NCBI GenBank assembly: GCA_030620655.1
Contig: JAUXEH010000131.1
Coordinates: 1-7,655 of the forward strand
Length of the DNA: 7,655 bases
Reading direction: 5' to 3'
Origin: Candidatus Aminicenantota bacterium
Lineage (GTDB): Bacteria > Acidobacteriota > Aminicenantia > Aminicenantales > Aminicenantaceae
Below, one piece after another: positions 1 through 6,358 of this stretch. Under the pieces are notes generated by a model. It worked only from the letters and a program-made list of their open reading frames with translations. It was not told the DNA's origin and did no database searches. The position numbers and the translations under genes were made by a program. Position 1 is the first letter of the stretch, and each line of letters opens with the position of its first letter.

Positions 1-1456
1 CCTTGACGATGGAGGCATTCTTGAGACGGGACGCATCCGGGTTTCTTAAGATAATGAGGTTTTCCCTGCTGTAACCCAGGTCCTTCGTCTCTGAGTACCG
101 CACCTGTTTGAGGACGGTCAAGGTACAGACGATGAGCGCACTGGCGATGAAAAACTGAACCCCCACCAAAATCCTACGCAGCCTGGCGCGCGAAGGTCCC
201 CGGGAGGCTCCGGATCGGAAAATGACCGCCGCAGGGAAACGGGACAGGAATAATGCCGGATAGGAGCCCGCCAGCAGGCCGACCACCAGCACCATGGCCG
301 CTACCGCGGGCAGGATCCAGGGCGTTGACAGGAGAGCCAGGTTTAGGCTTTTCCCGAGGTAAGCATCCAGCCGGGGTTTGAACAGGGAAAAGAGCAGGAG
401 CCCCAGCCCCATTGCGATCGTGGTGAGGAGGAGAGATTCCAGCAGGAACTGATTAATGAGGTGCGTGCGCACGGCACCGCAGGTCTTGCGAATTCCGACC
501 TCTTTCATCCTCCCCGCGATCTTGGCTGTGGAGAGGTTGATGAAGTTTATGGCGGCGATGATCAGGATCAGCAGGGCTATGGCAGAGAAAACGTAGATAC
601 GCGTGAAGCTGCCCGAATTGTCCAGGTCATTGTTCATGCCCAGGGTCTCGTTTTCGAGATAGATCCTGCCAAGCGGCTGCAGGTAGTACGATGCGTCTTG
701 CTCTTTATCAGAAAGGTGCGACAGGGCCACTGCGGTGATCTTCTCGCCCACGGCCTTCGGGTCCGCTCCCTTACCGAGATGCACAAATGTTGTGATCGAT
801 CCCCAGCCTTCCCATTTCGTCATCCTCTCCCCATGGGTCTGCTGGAGGGTGGCAAAAGAGGCGATCATGGGCACATTGAGGACGGTGTTGGAAGGCATTT
901 TCCGCATCACACCTGTAACCTGAAAATCATACGTCTCACCCAGAGACAGCCTCAGGGTCTTACCCATTGGATCCGTGTCACCGAAGTACTTCCTGGCCAG
1001 GTCTTCATCGATGACAACGGTGAAGGGTGACTCCAGGGCGGTCCCCGGATCGCCCCTCTCGAAGGGAAGGGAGAAGACGTCCAACATCTCCTGACCGGCG
1101 AAGAACATCTTCGCTTCCCTGAAATCCCGGTCCCTGACGCTGACCGGAATGTAGCGGCGCCTCAAAATGCGGACGCACTCCTCGACCTCGGGGATGGATT
1201 CCCGTGCCGCCGGTCCGAGGGGGGCGCAGACCACGGCGTTGATGAGGACCCTCCCTCCCATGGGAATGCGGCCGTTGACCCTGAAGATCTGATCCCTTTG
1301 GGGATACATGTTCTCGAAGCTCATCTCATGGATGACGTAGCCGGCCATGAGCAGGCAGGCGGCCAGTCCCACTGCCAGACCGACGATGTTGAGCAGGGCA
1401 TATCTTTTGTGCCTGAGAACGTTCCGATAGGCCAGTTTGAGATAGTTTTTAAACAT
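1..1456 (-). CDS. FtsX/MacB-like ABC transporter permease, N-terminal part (runs off left edge)
   Basis: This is an inner-membrane permease subunit of the MacB/FtsX type, which in characterised members couples a cytoplasmic ATPase to work on substrates outside the membrane. I translated the minus strand from ATG 1456: 485 codons are open to the left edge with no stop or frameshift. A basic N-terminus starting MFKNYLKLAYRN precedes TM1 (about residues 20-42). A large extracytoplasmic MacB-like domain (about 45-285) follows, then TM2 (287-308), the conserved cytoplasmic loop with KEVGIRKTCGA (318-328), TM3 (338-359), TM4 (380-404, containing GSYPALFLS) and TM5 (429-449). Family members are near 800 residues, so roughly 60% is present. 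The start is supported by GGAG seven bases upstream and by alignment with the N-terminus of the permease at 3820-6195. It lies 80 bp downstream of the glycosyltransferase gene on the same strand. No ATPase is seen, and the substrate cannot be inferred. Confidence 0.93.
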   Translation of the reverse strand, partial: MFKNYLKLAYRNVLRHKRYALLNIVGLAVGLAACLLMAGYVIHEMSFENMYPQRDQIFRVNGRIPMGGRVLINAVVCAPLGPAARESIPEVEECVRILRRRYIPVSVRDRDFREAKMFFAGQEMLDVFSLPFERGDPGTALESPFTVVIDEDLARKYFGDTDPMGKTLRLSLGETYDFQVTGVMRKMPSNTVLNVPMIASFATLQQTHGERMTKWEGWGSITTFVHLGKGADPKAVGEKITAVALSHLSDKEQDASYYLQPLGRIYLENETLGMNNDLDNSGSFTRIYVFSAIALLILIIAAINFINLSTAKIAGRMKEVGIRKTCGAVRTHLINQFLLESLLLTTIAMGLGLLLFSLFKPRLDAYLGKSLNLALLSTPWILPAVAAMVLVVGLLAGSYPALFLSRFPAAVIFRSGASRGPSRARLRRILVGVQFFIASALIVCTLTVLKQVRYSETKDLGYSRENLIILRNPDASRLKNASIVK

Positions 1457-1467
1457 GGAGGCACTCC
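1457..1467 (-). promoter_or_regulatory. Shine-Dalgarno of the left permease, inside a possible mini-hairpin
   Basis: Read on the minus strand, GGAG (1467-1464) is followed by TGC and then CTCC (1460-1457), directly before ATG at 1456. GGAG is a good ribosome-binding site at seven-base spacing and fixes the start codon. The CTCC between it and the ATG is its exact complement, so a four-pair hairpin with a three-base loop could partly mask the site. The hairpin is short and may be chance. Confidence 0.55.
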
Positions 1468-1536
1468 AGGGCGGCTTTTTCGTTCCCTAATAAAGACGCA
1501 TGAACCGCGGAATTCGTTTACTGAGAGGGCGTTTTT

Positions 1537-3084
1537 CTAGTCCCGCGCGAGCAAAAGAGCCTTTTCCGTACCCCCCAGAGAGACGTCCATCAACTCGTGA
1601 TAGCCCTGTTGAAGAGACTTTTGGTAAAGTGAATATTCTATGTAGATGAGCCGGTCCCTCGGCCTGTTCTTATCGAACATGTTTCCTTCGAAAAGGCTTT
1701 GTGAAGGGAACAGGATGATGAGGTCGGGCCTTTCCCGGAGCACCTTCTCGATTACCAGCCCGGTCTTTTGCAAGTTATTTACTTCGTGGGACAGGATGCG
1801 GGCAATGGCCCGGTCTGTGAGTCCGAGGAGGTCGATCGAACTCATCCTTGAATAGTAGGGCACGGCTCCCTGCCTCCGGAGGGCAATGTGAGTCTGCTCA
1901 GGGAAGTCCTCACGAATCTTCAGTCCAAGCTCCTTGAGATGCGAGGCGTTCAAGACGAAGTAGGGGTAGACATCCTGGTTCCGGACGGCTTTTTCAGTCT
2001 GATAGATATTCGCACCTGCATAGACCAGGAGGAGTGCCGCGGCTGCCGCGTAGGAGAACCCTCGGTTCTTCGCTTTTCCCTCTGCTGGAGACAGATTCCC
2101 GACCAAGACGAAGGTCATGCACGCCACGATCGGCATAATGGGCAGGAAAAACCGCCCGAATGCCATCCAATCCCCGCTGTAGGTCATGAAAATCACCTGG
2201 CCGGCACAGATCAGCAGCGGAAACGTGTATGTCTTCCTCCCGCCCTTTATCAGCACCAGCGCAGGTAGTATAAGAAGCAGCGGCGTGCCCGACAGCAGGC
2301 CGTTCAGGAAGTTCTGCAGGAAGGCATTGGTCCCGTACTCCACGAACGTAGCACCGGGCTTGGCGTAAAACGTGTTGGGGAAGATATCGTTGAAATAGAG
2401 GTACCTGAAGCCGAGGAACAAGAGGTAGATGCTGCCGAAAAGCAGGGGAGCTTTCAGTGTTCTCCCCCAGCCTTTTTTTTCCCGGGAAAGGATTTTCTGA
2501 AGCACATGGTAAGACGCGGTCAGCAGGAAAAAGAGCGCACCCTCGGGGCGTGTCAATGCAACCGCCAGGAGTGTTCCGTAAAGAAGGTAGCTGTGACGAG
2601 AGGAAGGATCTCCTTCGAGCCTTTTGTTGAGATAAACCGCAAGCAGGAGGAGGAACGTGTAGGCCACGGTCTCCATCCCGGACATCGCGTAGTAGGCCAG
2701 GCTGGTTGAGAGGGACACGAACAGGGCACAGAGGCCGGCGGGTACGGCGTCCAGGCCGAGGGACAGGGCCGTCCTGTAAGACAGGAAAACCAGCAGGACG
2801 CTGATAAAAACAGATAGAGTCTTGGCGGCCCACAAAACAGAGATCCCCAGCAGCTTGGCAAGTGCCAGTATCAGGACCCAGAGAAAATTGGAAAACCCTT
2901 CGACCCTTTCCCCGGCATTGAAAACCAGCCCGTTTCCTTGGGCCAGGTTTTCGGCGTATCGGAAGGAGATGAACGAATCATCGCATGTCCAGTTCAAGAA
3001 GACGAGTTGATGCGAGCACAGGATCAACAATGCCGGTAACAGGATAAGGATCTTTACCCGCTGGGGCGGCAGCGCAGTTGTCAT
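1537..3084 (-). CDS. GT-C type membrane glycosyltransferase, AftB/ArnT-like family
   Basis: A polytopic inner-membrane glycosyltransferase of the GT-C fold; such enzymes transfer sugars from polyprenyl-phosphate donors to extracytoplasmic acceptors. Numbered from ATG 3084 (515 aa), TM1 (about 11-30) is followed by the paired acidic motif DDSFISFRYA (35-44), with D35/D36 in the usual GT-C catalytic position. Next come GLVFNAGERVEGFSNFLW (52-69), SGMET (135-139), RPEG (179-182) and PNTFYAK (236-242). GDWMAFGRFFLP (304-315) and a C-terminal soluble segment with YYSRMSSIDLLGLTD (410-424) complete the pattern. About ten hydrophobic helices are visible. This pattern resembles the family containing mycobacterial arabinofuranosyltransferase AftB, but the donor and acceptor here are unknown. 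A TTG two codons earlier (3090) is also open, but the Shine-Dalgarno spacing favours ATG 3084. There is no surrounding polysaccharide cluster. The gene stands 80 bp upstream of the left permease and may share its transcript. Confidence 0.85.
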   Translation of the reverse strand: MTTALPPQRVKILILLPALLILCSHQLVFLNWTCDDSFISFRYAENLAQGNGLVFNAGERVEGFSNFLWVLILALAKLLGISVLWAAKTLSVFISVLLVFLSYRTALSLGLDAVPAGLCALFVSLSTSLAYYAMSGMETVAYTFLLLLAVYLNKRLEGDPSSRHSYLLYGTLLAVALTRPEGALFFLLTASYHVLQKILSREKKGWGRTLKAPLLFGSIYLLFLGFRYLYFNDIFPNTFYAKPGATFVEYGTNAFLQNFLNGLLSGTPLLLILPALVLIKGGRKTYTFPLLICAGQVIFMTYSGDWMAFGRFFLPIMPIVACMTFVLVGNLSPAEGKAKNRGFSYAAAAALLLVYAGANIYQTEKAVRNQDVYPYFVLNASHLKELGLKIREDFPEQTHIALRRQGAVPYYSRMSSIDLLGLTDRAIARILSHEVNNLQKTGLVIEKVLRERPDLIILFPSQSLFEGNMFDKNRPRDRLIYIEYSLYQKSLQQGYHELMDVSLGGTEKALLLARD

Positions 3085-3092
3085 GATCAAGG

Positions 3093-3098
3093 TCCCTT
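3093..3098 (-). promoter_or_regulatory. Shine-Dalgarno that decides the glycosyltransferase start
   Basis: The minus strand reads AAGGGA at 3098-3093. It is eight bases from ATG 3084 but only two bases from the in-frame TTG at 3090. A two-base spacing is too short for initiation, so ATG 3084 is the better start. Confidence 0.6.
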
Positions 3099-3113
3099 AT
3101 GAGGATCGCTGAT

Positions 3114-3119
3114 ATTGTA
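3114..3119 (-). promoter_or_regulatory. Candidate -10 box for the glycosyltransferase gene
   Basis: The minus strand reads TACAAT (five of six matches to TATAAT), preceded by a run of eight T (plus-strand A run at 3121-3128). Transcription from it would start near 3108 and give a leader of about 24 bases containing the Shine-Dalgarno. No convincing -35 hexamer stands 16-18 bases upstream, so this is only a candidate. Confidence 0.3.
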
Positions 3120-3177
3120 TAAAAAAAAGAAGATAAAATCGCCTGCCAAGAATTATCCAGAAAAGCGCATCCCAGAT

Positions 3178-3207
3178 TTGACATGGACCACTACCTGACA
3201 TTACATT
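3178..3207 (+). promoter_or_regulatory. Candidate sigma-70 promoter for the ATC-hydrolase-like gene
   Basis: A perfect -35 hexamer TTGACA (3178-3183) is followed after 18 bases by TACATT (3202-3207, four of six matches to TATAAT). The predicted transcription start falls at about 3214-3215, on or next to the ATG at 3215. The mRNA would then be nearly leaderless, which fits the lack of a Shine-Dalgarno. The hexamer TGACAT occurs at both 3179-3184 and 3196-3201, a 17-base direct repeat within the promoter. Confidence 0.45.
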
Positions 3208-3214
3208 AAACAAC

Positions 3215-3811
3215 ATGCATGACCATAAGTGTTCCGACCTGTCAGACCGCAGGCAGTTTTTGAAAGGAATCCTGGCCACCGGGGCCTTCTCCTGCTTGGG
3301 TTGCAGTCATTTGCTGGCTCATTCGCTTTCTCCACCCACGCACCGGAAGCCGCCACAGGACCACAAGTTTCTCGATGGTTCCGGCATGTCGTATCAGGAG
3401 ATCTTCGATTTCGCTTATAAACTCTACACCATACCGCTGCTGCAGAAAATGGCCGAGCAGATGGGGAGAGATCAGTTCTTAAACATGCTGAAGGCCATAT
3501 CCACGGAAATCGGGCTGGTGGAGGAGACGCGGGACTTCTGGAGCGGTCTGCTGGACAGTGTGTTCTGGACCCATGTGATCACACGGGAGATCATCGAAGA
3601 TTCCGATACTGCTTTGAGGTACAACGTTACCGAATGTCTGTGGGCCAAAACTTTCCGCGAAGCCGACGCCGGTGACATCGGTTTTGCGCTGTTCTGCTAT
3701 CCGGATTTCGCCAGAGCTCGGGTCGCACACCGCAAACTCACCCGCACAAAAACCCTGATGCAGGGTGATGAACACTGCGACTTCTATTTTGAAATGGGCG
3801 ATCGAACCTGA
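3215..3811 (+). CDS. Tat-exported L-2-amino-thiazoline-4-carboxylate (ATC) hydrolase-like protein
   Basis: A 198-residue protein with two recognisable parts. The N-terminus has a twin-arginine signal, DRRQFLKG (11-18), followed by a hydrophobic stretch ending in cysteines C27 and C30. The context of these is a poor but possible lipobox, so the product may be a Tat-exported periplasmic protein or lipoprotein. Residues about 58-195 resemble the ATC hydrolase family (Pfam PF14196). This is seen in NVTECLWAKTF (137-147), the FCYPD block (160-164), and RTKTLMQGDEHCDFYFEMG (177-195), with conserved-looking cysteines C141, C161 and C188. The founding enzyme opens L-ATC on the route to L-cysteine, but most family members are uncharacterised, so the activity here is unproven. 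ATG 3215 is the first possible start, because an in-frame TGA lies at 3179. There is no Shine-Dalgarno. The gene ends 8 bp from the convergent permease gene. Confidence 0.82.
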   Translation: MHDHKCSDLSDRRQFLKGILATGAFSCLGCSHLLAHSLSPPTHRKPPQDHKFLDGSGMSYQEIFDFAYKLYTIPLLQKMAEQMGRDQFLNMLKAISTEIGLVEETRDFWSGLLDSVFWTHVITREIIEDSDTALRYNVTECLWAKTFREADAGDIGFALFCYPDFARARVAHRKLTRTKTLMQGDEHCDFYFEMGDRT

Positions 3812-3819
3812 TGGTGTGA

Positions 3820-6195
3820 CTATTCATAGCGGAGGGCCTCGGCCGGATTAGAGAAAGAAACCTTGACCGTCTGATAGACGACCGAGAGCACCGCTGCAAA
3901 TAGAGTAAATAAGGCAGTGGCCAGGAAGATGAACGGAGAGACCTCACCAGTGTAGGCCCAGGCGAACCGAAGGAACTTGATCAGCAGGAAATAAGTCAGG
4001 GGCCATGCGATGAGGTTGGCGATCGCGACCTGCTTGAGGAATCCGAAAAGGAGCATCCGGGTTATCCCGGGCACCGAGGCTCCCAGGACCTTGCGGACCC
4101 CGATCTCCCGGGTCCTGCGCGTCACGGTGTAGAAGGCCATGGCCACAAGCCCCAGGCAGGAGATGAATACGGCCACGGCCCCCAGAACGCCGAAAACCGC
4201 GGACATCTGACCGATATAATCATAGGCGGACTCAAAACGGTTTTCCAGGGTGGAGTACCCAAAAGGGGTCCCCGGATTGAGGGCCTGCCATTTCCGCTCG
4301 ATGAAATCGATGACATAGGTTAACTGCGATCCACTCGTCTTGACCAGAAGGTATCCTGCCGCGGATTCGTCCAGGTAGAGCAGGGATGGCACGATCTTGA
4401 AGTGGGCATTATCGAAGAGAAAATCCTCGGCAATCCCGATAACCGGGCCTTCTTTGTCTCCCAGTTTCAGGATCTTACCAAGCGGTCTTTCCCACTGCAG
4501 TTGACGGACCGCGGTTTCGTTCAGGATGAAAGCCGACCTGTCATCGTATTCCCGGGAGAAGCTCCGGCCCTCAAGTATCCGCAGCTCTATGAGCTCGACA
4601 AAATCCAGGCCCACGCCATAGGTGTTCATGGTCCAGGCCTCGTTCTCGCCCAAGCCTTCCGGAATGACCTGGTTTTCCGTGGCCCAGTTGATGGGCCGGG
4701 AACTGGCCGCGGCCACGGCTTGGATTTCCGGATGCCGGGACAGTTCCTCCTTCAGGGGCTGGATTCGATCACGGGCTTCAGGGGGAATGATGACAGTTAT
4801 CACATTCTTGTAGTCGAAGCCCTGGTCCATCTCCGCCATGAATCCCACCTGCTGCTGTATGGCCAGGGCAAAAACGATCAGAAGGATGGACAGGCCGAAC
4901 TGCGAGACCACCAGGACTCTGCGCATGGTACTTCCCCTACGGCCGACCTGAAGGTTCCCCTTGAGAACCTGTATGGGCGTGAATGAAGAAAGAAAAAACG
5001 CCGGATAGCTCCCGGAGAACACTCCTACCAGGAGGATGCCCACCAGAAGCAGGAGGCCAAGCCAGGGATACGCCCAGAGAGACAGCGTGGCATCTTTCGC
5101 GATGTAGGTGATGAACAGCGGCCGCAGCAGATAGAAGAACGCCAGGGTCAGAGGGATGGAGAGGACCGCCATAATGACCGATTCTCCCAGGAACTGCCTG
5201 ATCAACTGCAGTCTCCCAGCGCCGACGATCTTGCGCATGCCGATCTCTCTGATACGATGCCCGTACCGGGATGTGGAAAGGTTCATGAAGTTGATCGCCA
5301 CAACTACAAGCAGCACGCCGGCCATGGCTAACAGGAAATACGCGATGGTCAGCTTGGGATCGAAGTCCAGTTGGGTCACCAGGTCCAGCGGTTCGGCCTC
5401 GCGCAGGAAGCGAACCAGGGGGAGCAGGAACAGCCGTTCCGGAGTATCGGGAGAGGCGGGGTAATGTTTCGTGATGAATCCGGAGAGCTTCTCTTCCAGT
5501 CGGGCGGGTGATGCTTCCTCATGCAGCTTGATAAATGTGGTCTGGCTGTTGACCGTCCAATCATCCATCCACGTGTACAATGTCCTTACGGTCTCCATGG
5601 ACACCAGCAAGCCGTAGTAGATGGATGTATTCTTGGGAGGATTCTCCAAAATTCCCGTTATGGAAAGGTCAATGGCGTTGTTCAGTGTCAGTGTCTTTCC
5701 CAGCGCCTCGTCTTCACCGAAGTACTTCAGAGCCGCATCCCGAGACAGGACGACCGAATTCGGCTCGGCCAGGGCGGATCCGGGATCCCCCTCGAGCATA
5801 CGAAAGTTAAAAAAAGATAAGAAATTCGGGTCGACCAGCAGGATGTCGTGTTCGAAGAAGACCTGATCCTGCTGCCGGACAACCATCCTTCCCCGGCGGG
5901 AGAGGCGGGTTGCATCCTCGATCTCCGGGAACTCTCCGGTCAAAGCCGACAGGATAGGCGCCGGTGTTACGGCTGTGTTCTGTTCACCCTTGTTGCCGGA
6001 CTCCAGTGTCTGAACGACCAGATGGATTCGGTCCGCACCATCATGGAAGGTGTCGTAGCTGAAGATGAATCGAGTATACAGTGAGGCTAATATGAATATG
6101 GCAAGCCCCAGGGCCAGCCCGAACATTACCAGGAATGAAAATCCCTTGTAGCGAACGATGTTTCGCAGCGCGATCCTGAGGTAATTCTTGAGCAT
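3820..6195 (-). CDS. FtsX/MacB-like ABC transporter permease (complete, 791 aa)
   Basis: A complete inner-membrane ABC permease with two FtsX modules. Numbered from ATG 6195: TM1 (19-43) is followed by a MacB-like extracytoplasmic domain (about 45-280). TM2 (283-305), the coupling motif REIGMRKIVGA (316-326), TM3 (336-360), TM4 (374-400) and TM5 (425-447) come next. A second extracytoplasmic domain (about 450-660) leads to TM6 (664-688), a second coupling motif REIGVRKVLGA (696-706), TM7 (716-739), TM8 (752-774) and the typical ending NPAEALRYE. The length is normal for the eight-TM family, and the gene is intact. The start at 6195 is chosen because MLKNYLRIALRN matches the N-terminus of the left permease and AGAGG lies nine bases upstream. 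The frame stays open to a TTG at 6288, but that has no Shine-Dalgarno and adds 31 unconserved residues. No cognate ATPase is visible, and the substrate is unknown. Confidence 0.95.
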   Translation of the reverse strand: MLKNYLRIALRNIVRYKGFSFLVMFGLALGLAIFILASLYTRFIFSYDTFHDGADRIHLVVQTLESGNKGEQNTAVTPAPILSALTGEFPEIEDATRLSRRGRMVVRQQDQVFFEHDILLVDPNFLSFFNFRMLEGDPGSALAEPNSVVLSRDAALKYFGEDEALGKTLTLNNAIDLSITGILENPPKNTSIYYGLLVSMETVRTLYTWMDDWTVNSQTTFIKLHEEASPARLEEKLSGFITKHYPASPDTPERLFLLPLVRFLREAEPLDLVTQLDFDPKLTIAYFLLAMAGVLLVVVAINFMNLSTSRYGHRIREIGMRKIVGAGRLQLIRQFLGESVIMAVLSIPLTLAFFYLLRPLFITYIAKDATLSLWAYPWLGLLLLVGILLVGVFSGSYPAFFLSSFTPIQVLKGNLQVGRRGSTMRRVLVVSQFGLSILLIVFALAIQQQVGFMAEMDQGFDYKNVITVIIPPEARDRIQPLKEELSRHPEIQAVAAASSRPINWATENQVIPEGLGENEAWTMNTYGVGLDFVELIELRILEGRSFSREYDDRSAFILNETAVRQLQWERPLGKILKLGDKEGPVIGIAEDFLFDNAHFKIVPSLLYLDESAAGYLLVKTSGSQLTYVIDFIERKWQALNPGTPFGYSTLENRFESAYDYIGQMSAVFGVLGAVAVFISCLGLVAMAFYTVTRRTREIGVRKVLGASVPGITRMLLFGFLKQVAIANLIAWPLTYFLLIKFLRFAWAYTGEVSPFIFLATALFTLFAAVLSVVYQTVKVSFSNPAEALRYE

Positions 6196-6204
6196 GACTG
6201 TACA

Positions 6205-6269
6205 CCTCTCTCTTGGTATCGGCTCACTTACCCTGACGTAACTCATTGAGAGAAAGTTCCGAACCAAGA
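6205..6269 (-). promoter_or_regulatory. Candidate structured 5' leader (H-type pseudoknot) over the permease Shine-Dalgarno
   Basis: On the minus strand, the arm at 6269-6259 pairs with the arm at 6222-6211 through 11 Watson-Crick pairs with a single bulged base at 6218. The 3' arm ends exactly where the Shine-Dalgarno region GAGAGG (6210-6205) begins. Inside the loop, TTTCTC (6255-6250) is complementary to that same region: four Watson-Crick pairs plus two G-U, extendable by two pairs if the first stem frays. Loop lengths of 3 bases (6258-6256) and 27 bases (6249-6223) are compatible with an H-type pseudoknot that would bury the ribosome-binding site. I found no clear promoter upstream on this strand, so transcription through the element is assumed. 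The same inverted repeat could instead be a DNA operator. Confidence 0.4.
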
Positions 6270-6316
6270 TGCGTGAATGAGGAGCCAAAAGTTAAAACAC
6301 AAAAGCTGAATTTCCG

Positions 6317-6322
6317 TATAAA
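6317..6322 (+). promoter_or_regulatory. Candidate -10 box for the NTF2-like gene
   Basis: TATAAA (five of six matches to TATAAT) lies in an AT-rich stretch; an overlapping alternative is TAAAAT at 6319-6324. The nearest -35-like sequence is TTAAAA at 6292-6297, with a spacer of 19, which is poor. The predicted start near 6329 would leave a leader of about 30 bases with a strong Shine-Dalgarno. Confidence 0.35.
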
Positions 6323-6342
6323 ATAAAGAAATAACTATTTCC

Positions 6343-6348
6343 AGGAGG
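6343..6348 (+). promoter_or_regulatory. Strong Shine-Dalgarno of the NTF2-like gene
   Basis: AGGAGG stands ten bases before ATG 6359 and decides between that start and the in-frame ATG at 6368, where the spacing would be 19. Confidence 0.7.
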
Positions 6349-6358
6349 AACAGAAAAA

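Noticed and set aside
461..1030. A 189-codon open frame on the plus strand
   Set aside because: It is antisense to the left permease, whose minus-strand frame reads continuously with family motifs. The plus-strand translation is low-complexity and has no domain pattern or Shine-Dalgarno.
1994..2833. A 279-codon open frame on the minus strand in another frame of the glycosyltransferase
   Set aside because: The translation is rich in R, P, G and C and has no family motif. It is an out-of-frame shadow of a well supported gene.
3130..3150. A sigma-54-like sequence (TGGCAGG followed by a T-rich stretch) on the minus strand upstream of the glycosyltransferase
   Set aside because: The GC of the -12 element is missing at the required spacing.
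3158..3176. Short direct repeat CCAGA upstream of the Tat-protein promoter
   Set aside because: Five bases repeated once is not distinguishable from chance.
4402..4986. A 194-codon open frame on the plus strand inside the second permease
   Set aside because: It is antisense to a complete permease with continuous motifs, and no recognisable protein features are visible.
6196..6288. A 31-residue N-terminal extension of the second permease from TTG 6288
   Set aside because: There is no Shine-Dalgarno at 6288, the added residues do not match the paralogue's N-terminus, and a good site precedes ATG 6195. The segment is better explained as leader.
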